Below the pieces are notes generated by a model, which had not been told where the DNA came from, ran no database searches, and saw only the letters and a program-made list of their open reading frames with translations. A DNA stretch of 64,000 bases from Colius striatus (taxonomy: Eukaryota > Chordata > Aves > Coliiformes > Coliidae), in assembly GCF_028858725.1 (NCBI RefSeq), contig NC_084763.1, positions 57,993,152 through 58,057,151 of the forward strand. Direction: 5' to 3'. Of the stretch, positions 20,301 to 32,300 are shown piece by piece. Position 1 is the stretch's first letter. The number at the start of each line of letters is the position of its first letter. Position numbers and translations under genes: made by a program.

Positions 20301-23300
20301 TCCATGGGCGTTGCTACATGTTGCACCACTGGTACTGCCTGAGGGGTGGGGAGGGCGGCTTCCACCGTGTGCCCAACCAAAGGCTGAGGGTGCTCGTAGG
20401 TGGCGGGTGAGCACATGGAATCCATGCTGGGGGTGGGCAGCAGCACCTTGCCGGCGTTGGGGTTGCTGGGGTCAACGTAGGCTTGCATGGGGTAGCCAGG
20501 GGGGTAGCCGATGAAGCTGTGGTGGGGTGTGCCGTAGCCCATGGAGTCGTAGGGCAGGGGGGACGTCATGCCCAGGTTCTGCAGCTGCTGTTGTTGCTTC
20601 TGGGCTTCCCTCTGGGCGACCTCCTGCTCGAACAGCTTGCGGCGCTCCTCCGTCGACAGCTTGTTGCGATCCTTGAGCCGCACCTTCTTCTTGGAGGATG
20701 CTGGTGTGTCATACCTGGGAGAGAAAGGGAAGGGTTTGTGAGACCTCAGACCACTGATGGTGGCAAACCCGGGGGACACAAACACCCAACAGCAGCATCA
20801 ATCCCTAAAAACACTCCCAGGCTGAACAGCCTTTCCTCCTCACACACACCTTCCATTCCCTCGGCATCCTGGGAGCCCTCCCTGGCCTCTCTGCAGCAGT
20901 TCCCTGTCTCTCTGCAGCTGGGGAGCCCAGCACTGGGCACAGGGCTCCAGCTGAGGCCTCAGCAGGGCAGAGCAGAGGGGCAGCACAACCTCCCTTGACC
21001 TGCTGGCCAGAGTTTCAGCTGCTTGACCAACCCTGGCAACCCACTGAGAGAAGAATAACCCATCGGTCCTGCTCACACACAGGCAAGAAGCCAGGACAGA
21101 GCACGAGCTAAGTGGTCCCACCGGGTTTACCAAGTTCAGCTTGGTGCTGAAGCCAATGGAGATGCAAAGATGCAGGAGCAGGGACTTGGGTTAGTGGCTG
21201 GACTAGACTTGAAAGTCTTTTCCAACCAGTGTGATTCTACCATTCTAGACAGCACCGAGAGAACCGGAGAGGGGAGGCAACATCTCCAGGGCCAACACAG
21301 AACCCAAGGAGAAGGCAGAACAAGCAAGATGCCTCCCCACACAGGCTGAGTGCCCACGCTGCAGACCTTCTGCCACGGTTCCCCAAAGCAGCACCAACAG
21401 AGAAAGGGTCTGGAAGAGGCTCTCCAAGCAGAAGACGCAGCTCACACCACAGCACCTCCCCCAGCAGGAGCTGGGCAGCTCAGGGCTGGGGAACACACCC
21501 CAGGCAGACACACCAGAGAACAGGCTCACCAAGGGCACCTTCCTGGTTAGAGTGATGCTAGTTACTAGACCACAGACCCAGCCTGAACAAACAATCAAGT
21601 GTTTTTTAAATGCAAACAGGAATCTTGCTCCTGAGACGCAGCAGCCAGAGGGGCTTTTCCAGGGAGCCAAAGCTGGGCAGAGAAACACACACACAAATAA
21701 AGGCCTGAAGGCTTTGATCAACCATGGAAAATTCCAGATCAAAGGTGGGCATTTTGAGAAGTTATGAGACTGGTAAAATGGGGATTACAAGCAGAAATGC
21801 TTTGCAGCCCTCACTGGATGGATTCCACAAGCACCCAGTGCATCCTCTGCTCGCTCACTTCACGTTCCTGGGCTCCATTTTACACATCAAAAGCACACTG
21901 CTACCAACAGATACACTTAAGATGTTTCCTCCCACTCCCAGAGTAGCTGCAAGGATCTGTTAATGGGAACCTTATTGAGGGAAGAGCCCCACTGCAGTAA
22001 TTAAAGCCTTTCCTGGCACTGCCTGGAGAGTTTACGCGAGAGGCAGCCGGCGTGAAGGGACGGGCAGGAGGAAACTCGGGGCTCAGAGCAAGCCAGAGAT
22101 GCTCTTGGATTTCCTCTGCTCCTCTTCTCAACTCTTTTATTATCTAGCCTCATTCAATCCTTGATACAACCACGAGGGATGGGGAGGGCATCCCCAGAGC
22201 AGGACGGATGCACTAGTTCTTCCATCCTTCCTATCTCCCGACACCATCATCACTCGGCTCCGTTTCTACCCCCAGCCCTCAGTGATGTTTCCATCCTCCA
22301 AGCAGCTGAGTGCAGCAGTACAGATTTCCACCACACTGTTACACATTTGCATCTTCAGTTTTGACCCAGATGTTTTCAAGCTTCCCAGCACAGCTCATTA
22401 CAAGGACAAAAGCTTCCTCGTCTGGCTGACTCACCACTCATTGTTCCCTAATTACTAAGTGGCTTTAGATCTTATTTAAGAGGGGCAACAGAAAGCTGAC
22501 TTCTTTAAAGGAAATTCCTGGCTATTCTTCCTGCTTTGAACACGATCTGAAACCTCCATGTCATATTCTCCTCCTCTTAAACCAAGCAGCAACTTCCGAG
22601 GAGGGAAAGTGGGGATGTGGTGACAAAGCGGCCTTGGGCCAGCCCCTGCCACTGCCACCAGCCCAACCGCTCCCCTGGCCCTGGGAAAGGCTGGGCCAGG
22701 GTTTGTGACACTGATCCAGTTCTCTAGGAGAACAGTTAATAATTAAACAATTAATAATAAGCCTTTTGGCTTATTCCTTGAAGCACCCAACTCACCGAGG
22801 CACAAGGCTCCTACGCACCAGCTATTTAGCCCTCAGCTCTACTCCTGTGAGCAGCCATCCCACCGCTCCTGCCTGACCTGGGGCAGGGGGCTGCTCCTCT
22901 CCAGGTTACCTGAAGGTGAAGCTTTGGGTTATCCAAGAGGAGAGGCCACCTAACCCACCTAACACCAAGAGGCCTCCCGACTCCAGCCAGCGAATGCATC
23001 TCAGGGGGCACACAGGACTCCTCCAAGAGAAGCTTTCCTTCCCCATCCCCAGCTGTTTTCAAAGGCCACTATGACAATTTTTGCCCAAATTGTTTAGGCA
23101 GGACTACCAGAGACCCAACACTCCCAGCCCAGCAGTGGGATCCTCAGCCCTGCCACCCCTGCTGCCAGACAACTTGCCTGTCCTCCGGCCTCTTGGTTCC
23201 TCGCTCGTACGCCGAGGACGGGGGGGACAACGAGTCTCTCCGCCTCTTCTTCTCTTTGCTCTGGCTCTGCCTCTCAGGATCCCTCTCTCTGCTCAGGATG

Positions 23301-26300
23301 GGGTTCTTTGGGGTTGGAGTTTGATCCCTGTGACCAGCTGGCTCTCTCCCACGGTCAGCTGTTGGGGGAAACAGGTAAAGGAGAGAGAGCCTTTACAATT
23401 CAGAGTATTTCTAGTCCCCCCCCTCGTTTCAGTAGCTTTGTTCATCAACAGAGTCTTCACTCCAAGGAGTTACAGGTGGATCAGCCTCAGGGCTACATTT
23501 CCCACCACCCTCTAATTTTCAAGGACCAGGAGCTCTGAAGCTCTCTCTGGACATCCCAGACCGTGCAGAGCAAGTGTTTTCCTAGGAGCAGAGAGACGGC
23601 CAGGAAAAGGTGAGTACCCACCACTGCTCTCCTTTTCTGCTTGGCTCTTCTTGGGGATCCGGTACACCTCCTGCAAAGAGAGCCACACCGAGGTCAGAGC
23701 TTCAGCTGCTCACAGGAGCAGCCCCAGGTCTCCAGGGCTGCAGGAATCACACACACAGCATCCACAGCGTAGCAATCCTATGGTATATTTATAAGAAAGC
23801 AAACAAAACCCCCCACCCAGGGGCTCCTGAAGCCAAGTTCTGCTTTTAGGCAAATGACTGTGGTGCTTTCTATATATTGCCTCTGAGGAGCATTTTGTGT
23901 TTGAGCAGGTTCAGGTGGCTTTCTGGACCAAGTGCTGCAGGCTGTAAGGTGGCCATCCCACCCACATGCTGCCAGCACTGGAACTTGTAGCTCTGCTAAA
24001 CAGCAAATAAATGACCCTTTGCAGGGAAACGAGCTGCCCTCCAGGTGTACAACTGTGCTCTCCTCCCTGTCTGCCATCAGCAGCTGCACAACCTCTCCTT
24101 GTACTCCCCCTGCTCTTCCAAGCACTTCTAGGAAGCCCTGCAAGGAGCAGGGAGTTGGACTTGGTGATCCTTAGGAGTCCCTTACAACTTGATGATTCGG
24201 TTATTTGACAACAGCTGCAGCTTCACCACGTTGCAGAACCAGAGGTGAGTCCACCACGTCTCATATGACGTTCCTCAGATCCCCACCCCGAGGGAAACAA
24301 GGGCAAGGCCAACTCCCAGGTCTGGCAAACCCCTTCGAGCAAGCACCTACTGAATGAAGGTTGCTGAGATCAGCTCACCACCCCACTCTTATGGCAGCAA
24401 ACTCTGCAGAGTGGAAAGTGCCACTTCTATGGTTTTAAACAACAAAAGCCCCAACACGTGCCCCATGGGCTAAGAACATTCATCCTTAAGTGCACGAAAC
24501 CCCGCTGTGCTCTGTCCACAAGACAAAACCACTTCAAGAGTGTTGCTGAAGGGTTACAAGAACAAGTGATCTGGGCCAAGATTTTACCCTTCTAACATAC
24601 CTGTTTTGCTTTTCTGCTGAGCCTTGAGCACGACACAGCAAACACAAGCAGGCTGTCTGCATGCCATGGCAAGAGGCACTGACAATCTGTAAATTTGCCC
24701 TTTCATTGCTTCTTATTGATCTGCACGTTTGCTGTAGTTCAAAAGGCCCCAAATCCAGAGTGTTTTTAAACAAATGCCACTCAGTGAGGCAGCAGCTCAC
24801 GGTTTGGGGAGGGGAGGGATGCAGGAGGAGCCTGCTGAGATGACAAAGCCTTTATACTGTAATAGCCACTGTCCAACAGCAGGGGTAACTCACAGTGGTT
24901 GAGGTTGGAAAAGCCCTTGAAGCTGATGGAGACCAACCATTCCCCAGCACTGCCACAGCCACCACTGACCCATGGCCTCAGCCCCACAGCTCCAGGCTTT
25001 GGGATCCCTCCAGGGCTGGGCACTCCCCCATGGCCCTGGGCAGCTGGGACAGGGCTGGACAGCCCTTGGGGGAAGGAATTGTTCCCCAGCTCCAGTCTCA
25101 ACCTCCCCTTTCATAACTTGAGGCTGTTTCCTCTTGTCCTGTCACTTGGGAGCAGGGACTGACCCCAGCCCCAGGCTCCTGTGAGGGAGCTGCAGAGAGT
25201 GCTGCTGTCTGCCCTCAGGCTCCTCTTCTCCAGCTCAACACCCCCATTCCCTCAGCCCCTCCCCAGCCCCTTGTGCTCCAGCCCCTTCCCCAGCTCTGTG
25301 CCCGGCTCTGGCCACGCTCAGTGTTGATCCTCAGCCCATGGCTCCAGCCTGGCCAGGGCCCTCTGCAGCCCCTTCCTGCCCTCACACCCACCCACCCACC
25401 CCTGTCCTCTGCAAACGGCCCCAGGCTGCCCTCCATCCCCTCACCCAGGTCACTGGTGAAGCTGTTACACACAACAGGCCCCAGCAGCCAGCCCAGGGAA
25501 CACCTCTGGTGCCTGGGCACCAACTGCATTTCACTGCATCCCCCACCACTCTCTGGGCCCGGCCATCAGCCACGTTCCCACCCCAGGCACGGTGGCTGCA
25601 GTTTCTGCAGCAGGATGCTGCAGCAAGACACACAATGGGAAACTACTGGAAAAAGGGTCAATGGGAATAGAAAGGGGCCTGGCAAACACAGCACTGCCTG
25701 CTCCTGCCACGTGCTGCTCTGGGTTCACCATGGCTCTGAACACACTGCTGCTGAAGCCAAGAAATACAGAGATGTCAACTCCACAGAGACAACTGGGTCT
25801 AAGCTTTGAGGTCAAGGAGGGTTGAATGTGCAAGGGACAAGAAGGCATCTGTGCTCTCTGGGCAGGAGAAAGCATTTTCCTCTGAAAGGCACAGCTGTGA
25901 CCACAGCAAGAGGAGAGGGAAATGGATGAGCCCATGGCAGGGTCTGTCCCATCAGACTGGGCTGCCCTAAGGAAGGTCCAGGCAGCTCAGAACACAAAGT
26001 CATTACCATAGAATCATTTTGGTTGGTAAAGATCATTTGAGTCCAAGCCCTGCCCTCACCCTGCCACAGCCACCACTGACCCACAGCCCTCAGCCCCACG
26101 GCTCTGGGGTCCCTCCAGGGCTGGGCACTGCCCCAGCTCCCTGGGCAGCCTGGCACAGGGGCTGACACCCCTCTCAGGGAAACAGTTCTGCCTCAGCTCC
26201 AGCCTCAACCTCCCCTGGGGCAACTGCACCCCCTTTCCTCTTTCCTGTCACTCGTTGATTCAGAGAAGAGACCAACCCACACCTCACTACAACCCCCTTT

Positions 26301-29300
26301 CAGGAGGAGAAGCAGGGAACGAGCTGCATCTTGCTGAAGAGCAGCTACGGGTCTGCCCCAAGGGCTGTGCAGCCTCTAGCAGCTCCCTGCTGAAGATGGA
26401 GGCAGCTGAGTCTTTGAACCAACAACAAACAGAGCAATATGTGGAAACTGCTGCATGGAAACCAGATGGTGGCCAAACCAGCCACGAGCCAGGGGGAACT
26501 CTGAGGAGAAGCCTGGCTGCTTTTTGCAAAAAGGGAGCTGCTGGCTTCGAGCTGCAAAAGTGCCAAATCCACACAAGTGCCAGGAAGAGCCCACCAAGGA
26601 AAGCGGCTGGAACACAGAAAGTGCCACTGAAACTGAAGGGAAAACTCTTTCAGTGCTGAGGGGATGGAGCCCTGGCCCAGGCTGCCCAGGGAGGGTGTGG
26701 AGGCTCCTGCTCAGGAGGTTCCCAACCCCACCTGGACACGTTCCTGTGCCCCCTGAGCCAGGGGAAGCTGCTGGAGCAGGGGCTGGGGCTGGATGAGCTC
26801 TGCAGGGTTCTGCCAGCCCCCACTGTGCTGGGATCCTGTGACTCAAAGGTACTAAACTGGAGAAGACCAATGGATGCCAATGATGAGTGAATGGAAACAA
26901 CCTGACAACCAGGTAGAAGCCCATCTTGTGCTGGGGTCCACACAAGCACAGATGGCAACGGGGAGACAGCTCTCCTACACCTCCATCTGCCAATCCAGAC
27001 CCACACCTTGCTTCCAAGCCTTTGCCACCTAACTGGGCACCAGGCCCATTTCTGCTGGGGCTGAGGGGGCGAATCCCACACCTGGACACAGAGCTGGAAG
27101 GCCACCTGCAGCCACATCTGCCAGGGCTTACACCCTCACAGCCAAGCAACCTGCAGACAGACGTGCTGCCTCACCTAACTCTGCTCTGCACCACTACGAG
27201 CTTATGCTGTCCATTTGCTGAAGAAACACCACACATTTGAATCCAACCCCTACCAGGCTCCTACCCAACGCTTCACCAGCCTCTTCCAGATGTCCCCTTC
27301 CTTGCTTTCCTCCCTCCTGCAACGCTTCCTTCCTCAGCTCCTTCCACAGCTGCCCATCTCCTCTGCATGAGCACGAAGCTCCAGCACGATGCCAAGGGAT
27401 GGAGGAGAGCAAATGAAAGGACATCCCTGCTCGGAGGCCAAAGAAACCCCACCACAAACAACAGCTTGGCTGCTCACCAGAGCCCATTGTTCTGGACAAC
27501 CACTTCTTGCTGTAAGCTGTAATGAATTCTCCTACTGAAGGCATGTGATGTGCGTGCTGCAGCGAGAGCCAGTCGCTCTGGGACGGCTCGTCTGGGAACG
27601 GGACAGGCAAGGGCAGCTTTGCAGCGCCGTCCTCTCTCGATGGGTTAGATGTGATTTGGATTGACCATGTCAGGGGACAAGGACAGCTCGGTGTGCCTGG
27701 GTCACCCAAGCTCAGGCTGGTAATTAACCTCACAGGGTGGGTGCTTTAATGCAAAAGAGAACGTGCACCTTGGCCAGAGCTGGGACAACACCTCAGCTTG
27801 AACTCCAGTCCCTGCTGAATGCTTGTGAGGCCAGAAGTGTCCAACTGCAACTTTTTAAACCCATTTGGCTCTCTCAAGAGGGTTTTCCGAACAAGAAGAT
27901 CCTCTCTAGCCCATAAAGGCAGCCTGGGGATCCTCAGAGCTGCGACTCCTACCCACCCCCTTCCCAGAAGGTGAGGGCATCTCCTGCCCAGCCAGGGCCG
28001 GAGCAAGCTGCTGAAAGCCCAGCAGCACATGCAGCGGAGCAGCAGCCGGAGCCCTCGTGGCCCTGCTTTCACACAAACAGCACGGAAATCCCACTGTGCG
28101 CTCCAGCCTGAGCCCCAACGCTCCCGAAGCACACGCTGCGCTGCGCTGCTCCTCCAGCCCTCAGCCACCAGAAGGCCGGGAAACGCTGCCGACGCTCGGC
28201 CGTGCTGCCCCTGCTGCTCGCTCCCGTGACGCCACGAGGGCAGAGCACGGCTGCGTCGCCTCCGCCGCGGGTCTGGCCGTCCGAGCGGTCCCTGGAGCCT
28301 TACCTGAGCGCAGCGCTGCGGCCGGAGCGCGCTACAGGCGCCTGGGAAAGCCACGTGGAGCCGGCAGCCGCCCCAGCCGGGTGTCGCCAGCGGGAGGAGC
28401 CGAGCGGCGCTGCCGGGGCGGCGGGAAGGGCGTGCAGCAGCCCCGGCTGAGAGCGCTCCCCGGGTGTTGCGGTGGGGATGCAGCGGCGGCCGGCGCCTCG
28501 CAGCGGGGCAGCCCCGTGACGCCGAGGCCGTGGCGAGTCCCGTGTATAGAGGTATAGAAAAAGAAAGCTCACTCAATCCTCTCATGCCAGGAGTGGGGAT
28601 TTTCCCGGAGCCACATCCACTGCCGGCAATGGCCGCACCATAATAACGCCGGCATCACCGAGTTAACCACCTCTGTCCTCTTTGCACCTATCACACTGCT
28701 CATGCATCATCCAGCTTCCCAACCATCTTCCCGGCTCTTCAGCGTTTGCACGCTATGTCCTCTCCCTTCTTCAGCACGGAGTTGAAAATGGAGTTGAGAA
28801 AAGGAGACACATGGTCAGCTCCTTGCTGCCCTGAGAAGCTAGATGGAAATGGTTGAAATTACCAAGGGGGTCATCAGCAAGACTGGAGAGGACACAGCTT
28901 AAGTTACGAGGTTTCAGACCCTCCCGACCCCCCCATCCGACGCCAGTCACCGCGGGTGTTGGGCCGCTCAGGCCACAGCCCGCCTGCCAAAGGCGCGTGG
29001 CTCGTGCCACGGAGCTGACTGGGGGCTGCAAACTCACTCCCCATCCCCCTTTCCGTCTAAAGCACGGCCACGGCAGCACGAGGCTTTTGCTTTAGGCACT
29101 GGCCACCTCTGGGCACGGCTGAATAGGTGAGAGTCGGACAGAAGCAGTTAACTCTTAGTGCCGGGACAAACTCCAGCATGGAACGAATCCCCAGGCCACA
29201 GCTTCCTCACAAAGGTTTGTACAGGAGAGAGATGAGTTTTCACAGCCCCATGGCATGATTCTGCACTTTTTGGGGGGTTGGGTTTGCTGGGATTACTACA

Positions 29301-32300
29301 AAACCTGAGCTGCTGAGACACGACCCCCATCCCACGGCCAGACACACGCCGATCAGCCTACGGGCATCCGTGCAGAGAGCCCAGGTCAGCGAGTAAGTAC
29401 AGGCAGGGGATGTGAAGCCACATCTTAAAGAGCATCTCTGACAGGTTGTGACCCCACAGCCTGACCACAGGCTTCAGCAGAGGTCTCCTGATAGCCCAGG
29501 CTGAGCTCCTCCGAGCTCAAGGCAGAACACACGTCTTGGTGATCAAATGACAGCATCAGATCAGACTCTGTCTCAGACTATGTGGCGGCTTCGCCCCTTT
29601 TGGGAAGCTTCACAGTTTTCATTGGTGTTTTATCAACGTGTTTTCTGTGCTGTTTCAAGATTAAAGACCACAGTGAGGGATCCTGGAAGGGAACACTGAA
29701 TCACACAACACCTGAGGCTGGAGAAGCCCCTGAAGCTGATGGAGTCCAATCATCCCCCAGCAATGCCACAGCCACCACTGACCCATGGGCTCAGCCCCAC
29801 GGCTTTGGGATCCCTCCAGGGATGGGCACTCCCCCACGGCCCTGGGCAGCTGGGACAGGGCTGGACAGCCCTTGGGGGAAGGAATTGTTCCCCAGCTCCA
29901 GTTTAAACCTCCCCTGGGGCAACTTGAGGCTGTTTCCTCTTGCCTTGTCACTCAGGAGCAGGGACTGACTTCCCCTGGCCACAGCCTCCTGTGAGGGAGC
30001 TGCAGAGAGTGCTGCTGTCTGCCCTCAGGCTCCTCTTCTCCAGGCTCAACACCCCCATTCCCTCAGCCCCTCCTCAGCCCCTTGTGCTCCAGCCCCTTCC
30101 CCAGCTCTGTGCCCGGCTCTGGCCACGCTGCAGCCCCTCAGTGTCCCTGTGGCAGCGAGTGAGGGGCCCAGCACTGACACAGCCCTGGAGCTGCAGCCTC
30201 CCCAGGGCCCAGCACAGCAGGACAACACATCTGATTGCAAGCAGAAAACTGAGCCTGGGTAGTCCAAAGCAAGCCCATGTCCAAAGACCTGACTTAGCTT
30301 TCAGTTTAAACAGTCCCAGGTATGAGCAACAGATGGAAAAGGATTTTGTTTCAATTCAAGCCCAAGTTCAGCCTGACAGAGTCACTTCACTGAAGTAAGT
30401 GGTGAGGCCCCGCAGTGATGGTCAGGCTCTGCGAGTTCAAACCTAATGAATCCGATTCACTTGGTACAGGGGGGAAAAAAATCAAACAATCCACAACCTA
30501 ATTTGTCTACAGGAAGCATTTCAGTTGTTCCTGCAGTAAAGTCTCTTCTCCCACTGAGATTTACGGCACAGATCATTCTGCTCAAGGTTCACAAGTGTTT
30601 AAGGGCACCTGACCCTTCTGGGGAGCTCAGAGTTAAGGTAAGACTTGTCTGAAGTGCTATGTAAAGGGACCTTTGGAGATCATCCAGTCCAAGCCCCTAC
30701 CAATGCAGGTCCCACCTAGATCAGGTCACAATAGTAACAGCTAATAACAAAGCTGTTGGGTGAAGACTGAGTGGCCAAGTTGGTCACCTACACTGTGCCA
30801 GACCAAGGGCCTGGTTCTGGAGGCAGCCAGCCTGTAGCCACCGAGCCCTTCTCTTACAGAGGGTATCTGCTCAAGGAAAGCCCCTATGGGAGTGAAACCA
30901 CGAGCAGCTGCATACCCCAGCAGTCTTCAAAAGCTCAAAGAACACCCCCAAATCTGAGCACTGACCTGATGTAAGCAGCAGGCTGCAAACACCCAGAGGT
31001 TAAGCCACCACTGCGATGCAGGGAGTGCAAGATGGCCAGCAGGTCGGTGGGGGCTCAGTGTGTTGCAGGTGACAGGCAGATGTGAACACATCAGGAAACG
31101 CTGCCCATGTTGTGGCAGCTGAATTCAAGGCTCAGACTGACCACTAATTTGCTTCAACGCTGACAGATGCTGAGACACTTCAACCACAAAGTGACTGTGG
31201 TGCTGTCACTAACCCCAGAGATCACTTCAGAACACAATCCAACTGGTGAGGCTGGAAAAGCCCTTGAGGATGATCAAGTCCAGCCATTCCCAACAGTGAG
31301 CACAGCTCTCGAGCTGCAGTCTCCCCAGGGCCCAGCACAGGGGGACAATCCCCTGCCCTGGGCCTGCTGCCACAAGCCAGCATGCCCCTGGCCTTCTTAC
31401 CCCCCCGGGCACGCTGTTGGCTCATCTTCAGCCTCCGGCACCAATGCCCCCAGGCCCTTTCCCCCCGGGCACGGCCCAGCCCTGAGCCTTGAGAAGGGAA
31501 CCTCAGTCCCTCAGAACTGCCCTCAGCCTGACAAACAAGGGGATGACTAAAGCACCGTTGTGGTGCCCACACTGAACACATTGCCACCTGGAGATCTACT
31601 GTAAGCCGCACAGAGGACAGTTTGCAATGAAATGACATATATAGAAAGCACCTGGAGAAGCCCCTTTTGCACAGGAAAGTCAATCTTTGGCATCAAACCA
31701 GCTCAGCAACTCAGCCCCCCTTGTCCCGAGCCACAAGGCACTCTGCACCCTCCTCAGCGAGAGCAGAGGTGCTGTAGCTGCAGGCAGCTGCCTCTTACCT
31801 TGAGCTCCTTCCAGCTGTCGAGCAGCCTGGTGGCCAGGTCGCTCACATCCACGATTTTGTCCGTCTGCTCCTGGCTCCTCTCGCTCTCCACGTCAGACAC
31901 ACCCTCCTCTTCGTCCTGGGACGGCGTCTCCATCGCCATGGGCTCCTCCAGCTTCGTGCCATTGCTCTCCTTCGCCTCTGCCTCGGGCTCAGCCTCCAGC
32001 TCTGCAGCTGGGCCTTTGCTGCTCTCGGCCGGCGCCTCCACGGCAGCTTTCGCCTCCTGCTGCTGCTGCTCCTCCGGCACCTCCGGCGGCGTGGCTCCTT
32101 CCAGCTGCTCCAGGTCCTCTTTGCCCTCCTTCCCTTCCAGCTCGCTGGTGGTGTCAGAGATGGCACTGTCCATGCTGTTCTCGCTTATGATCTTCAGCCT
32201 TCGGAACACCAGCTTCTTGGGGGTGTCGGTGTCGCCCTCCGCGCTCTGCTTGGCGGAGAGGTCGGGCGTGTTGAGCGGGGTGTGAGCACGGGACGTGTTC

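Larger units (their letters stand above)
20715..23177 (-). other. SETD2 intron 14, GC-AG type
   Basis: A 2.46-kb intron. On the minus strand it starts GCAAGT at 23177 and ends CCCAG at 20715. It contains CR1 pieces at 20806-21010 and 21165-21247. No other coding sequence was recognised. Confidence 0.85.
23671..31798 (-). other. SETD2 intron 12 with CR1 fragments and an internal CpG-rich segment
   Basis: The 8.1-kb intron carries six or more CR1 fragments and a CpG-rich block at about 28020-28560. I found no second gene inside it that I can support. Confidence 0.75.

Noticed and set aside
27746-28585. 279-codon minus frame through the CpG-rich block
   Set aside because: Arg/Ala-rich composition, no domain, and crosses the strong splice donor. 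Open frame explained by GC content.
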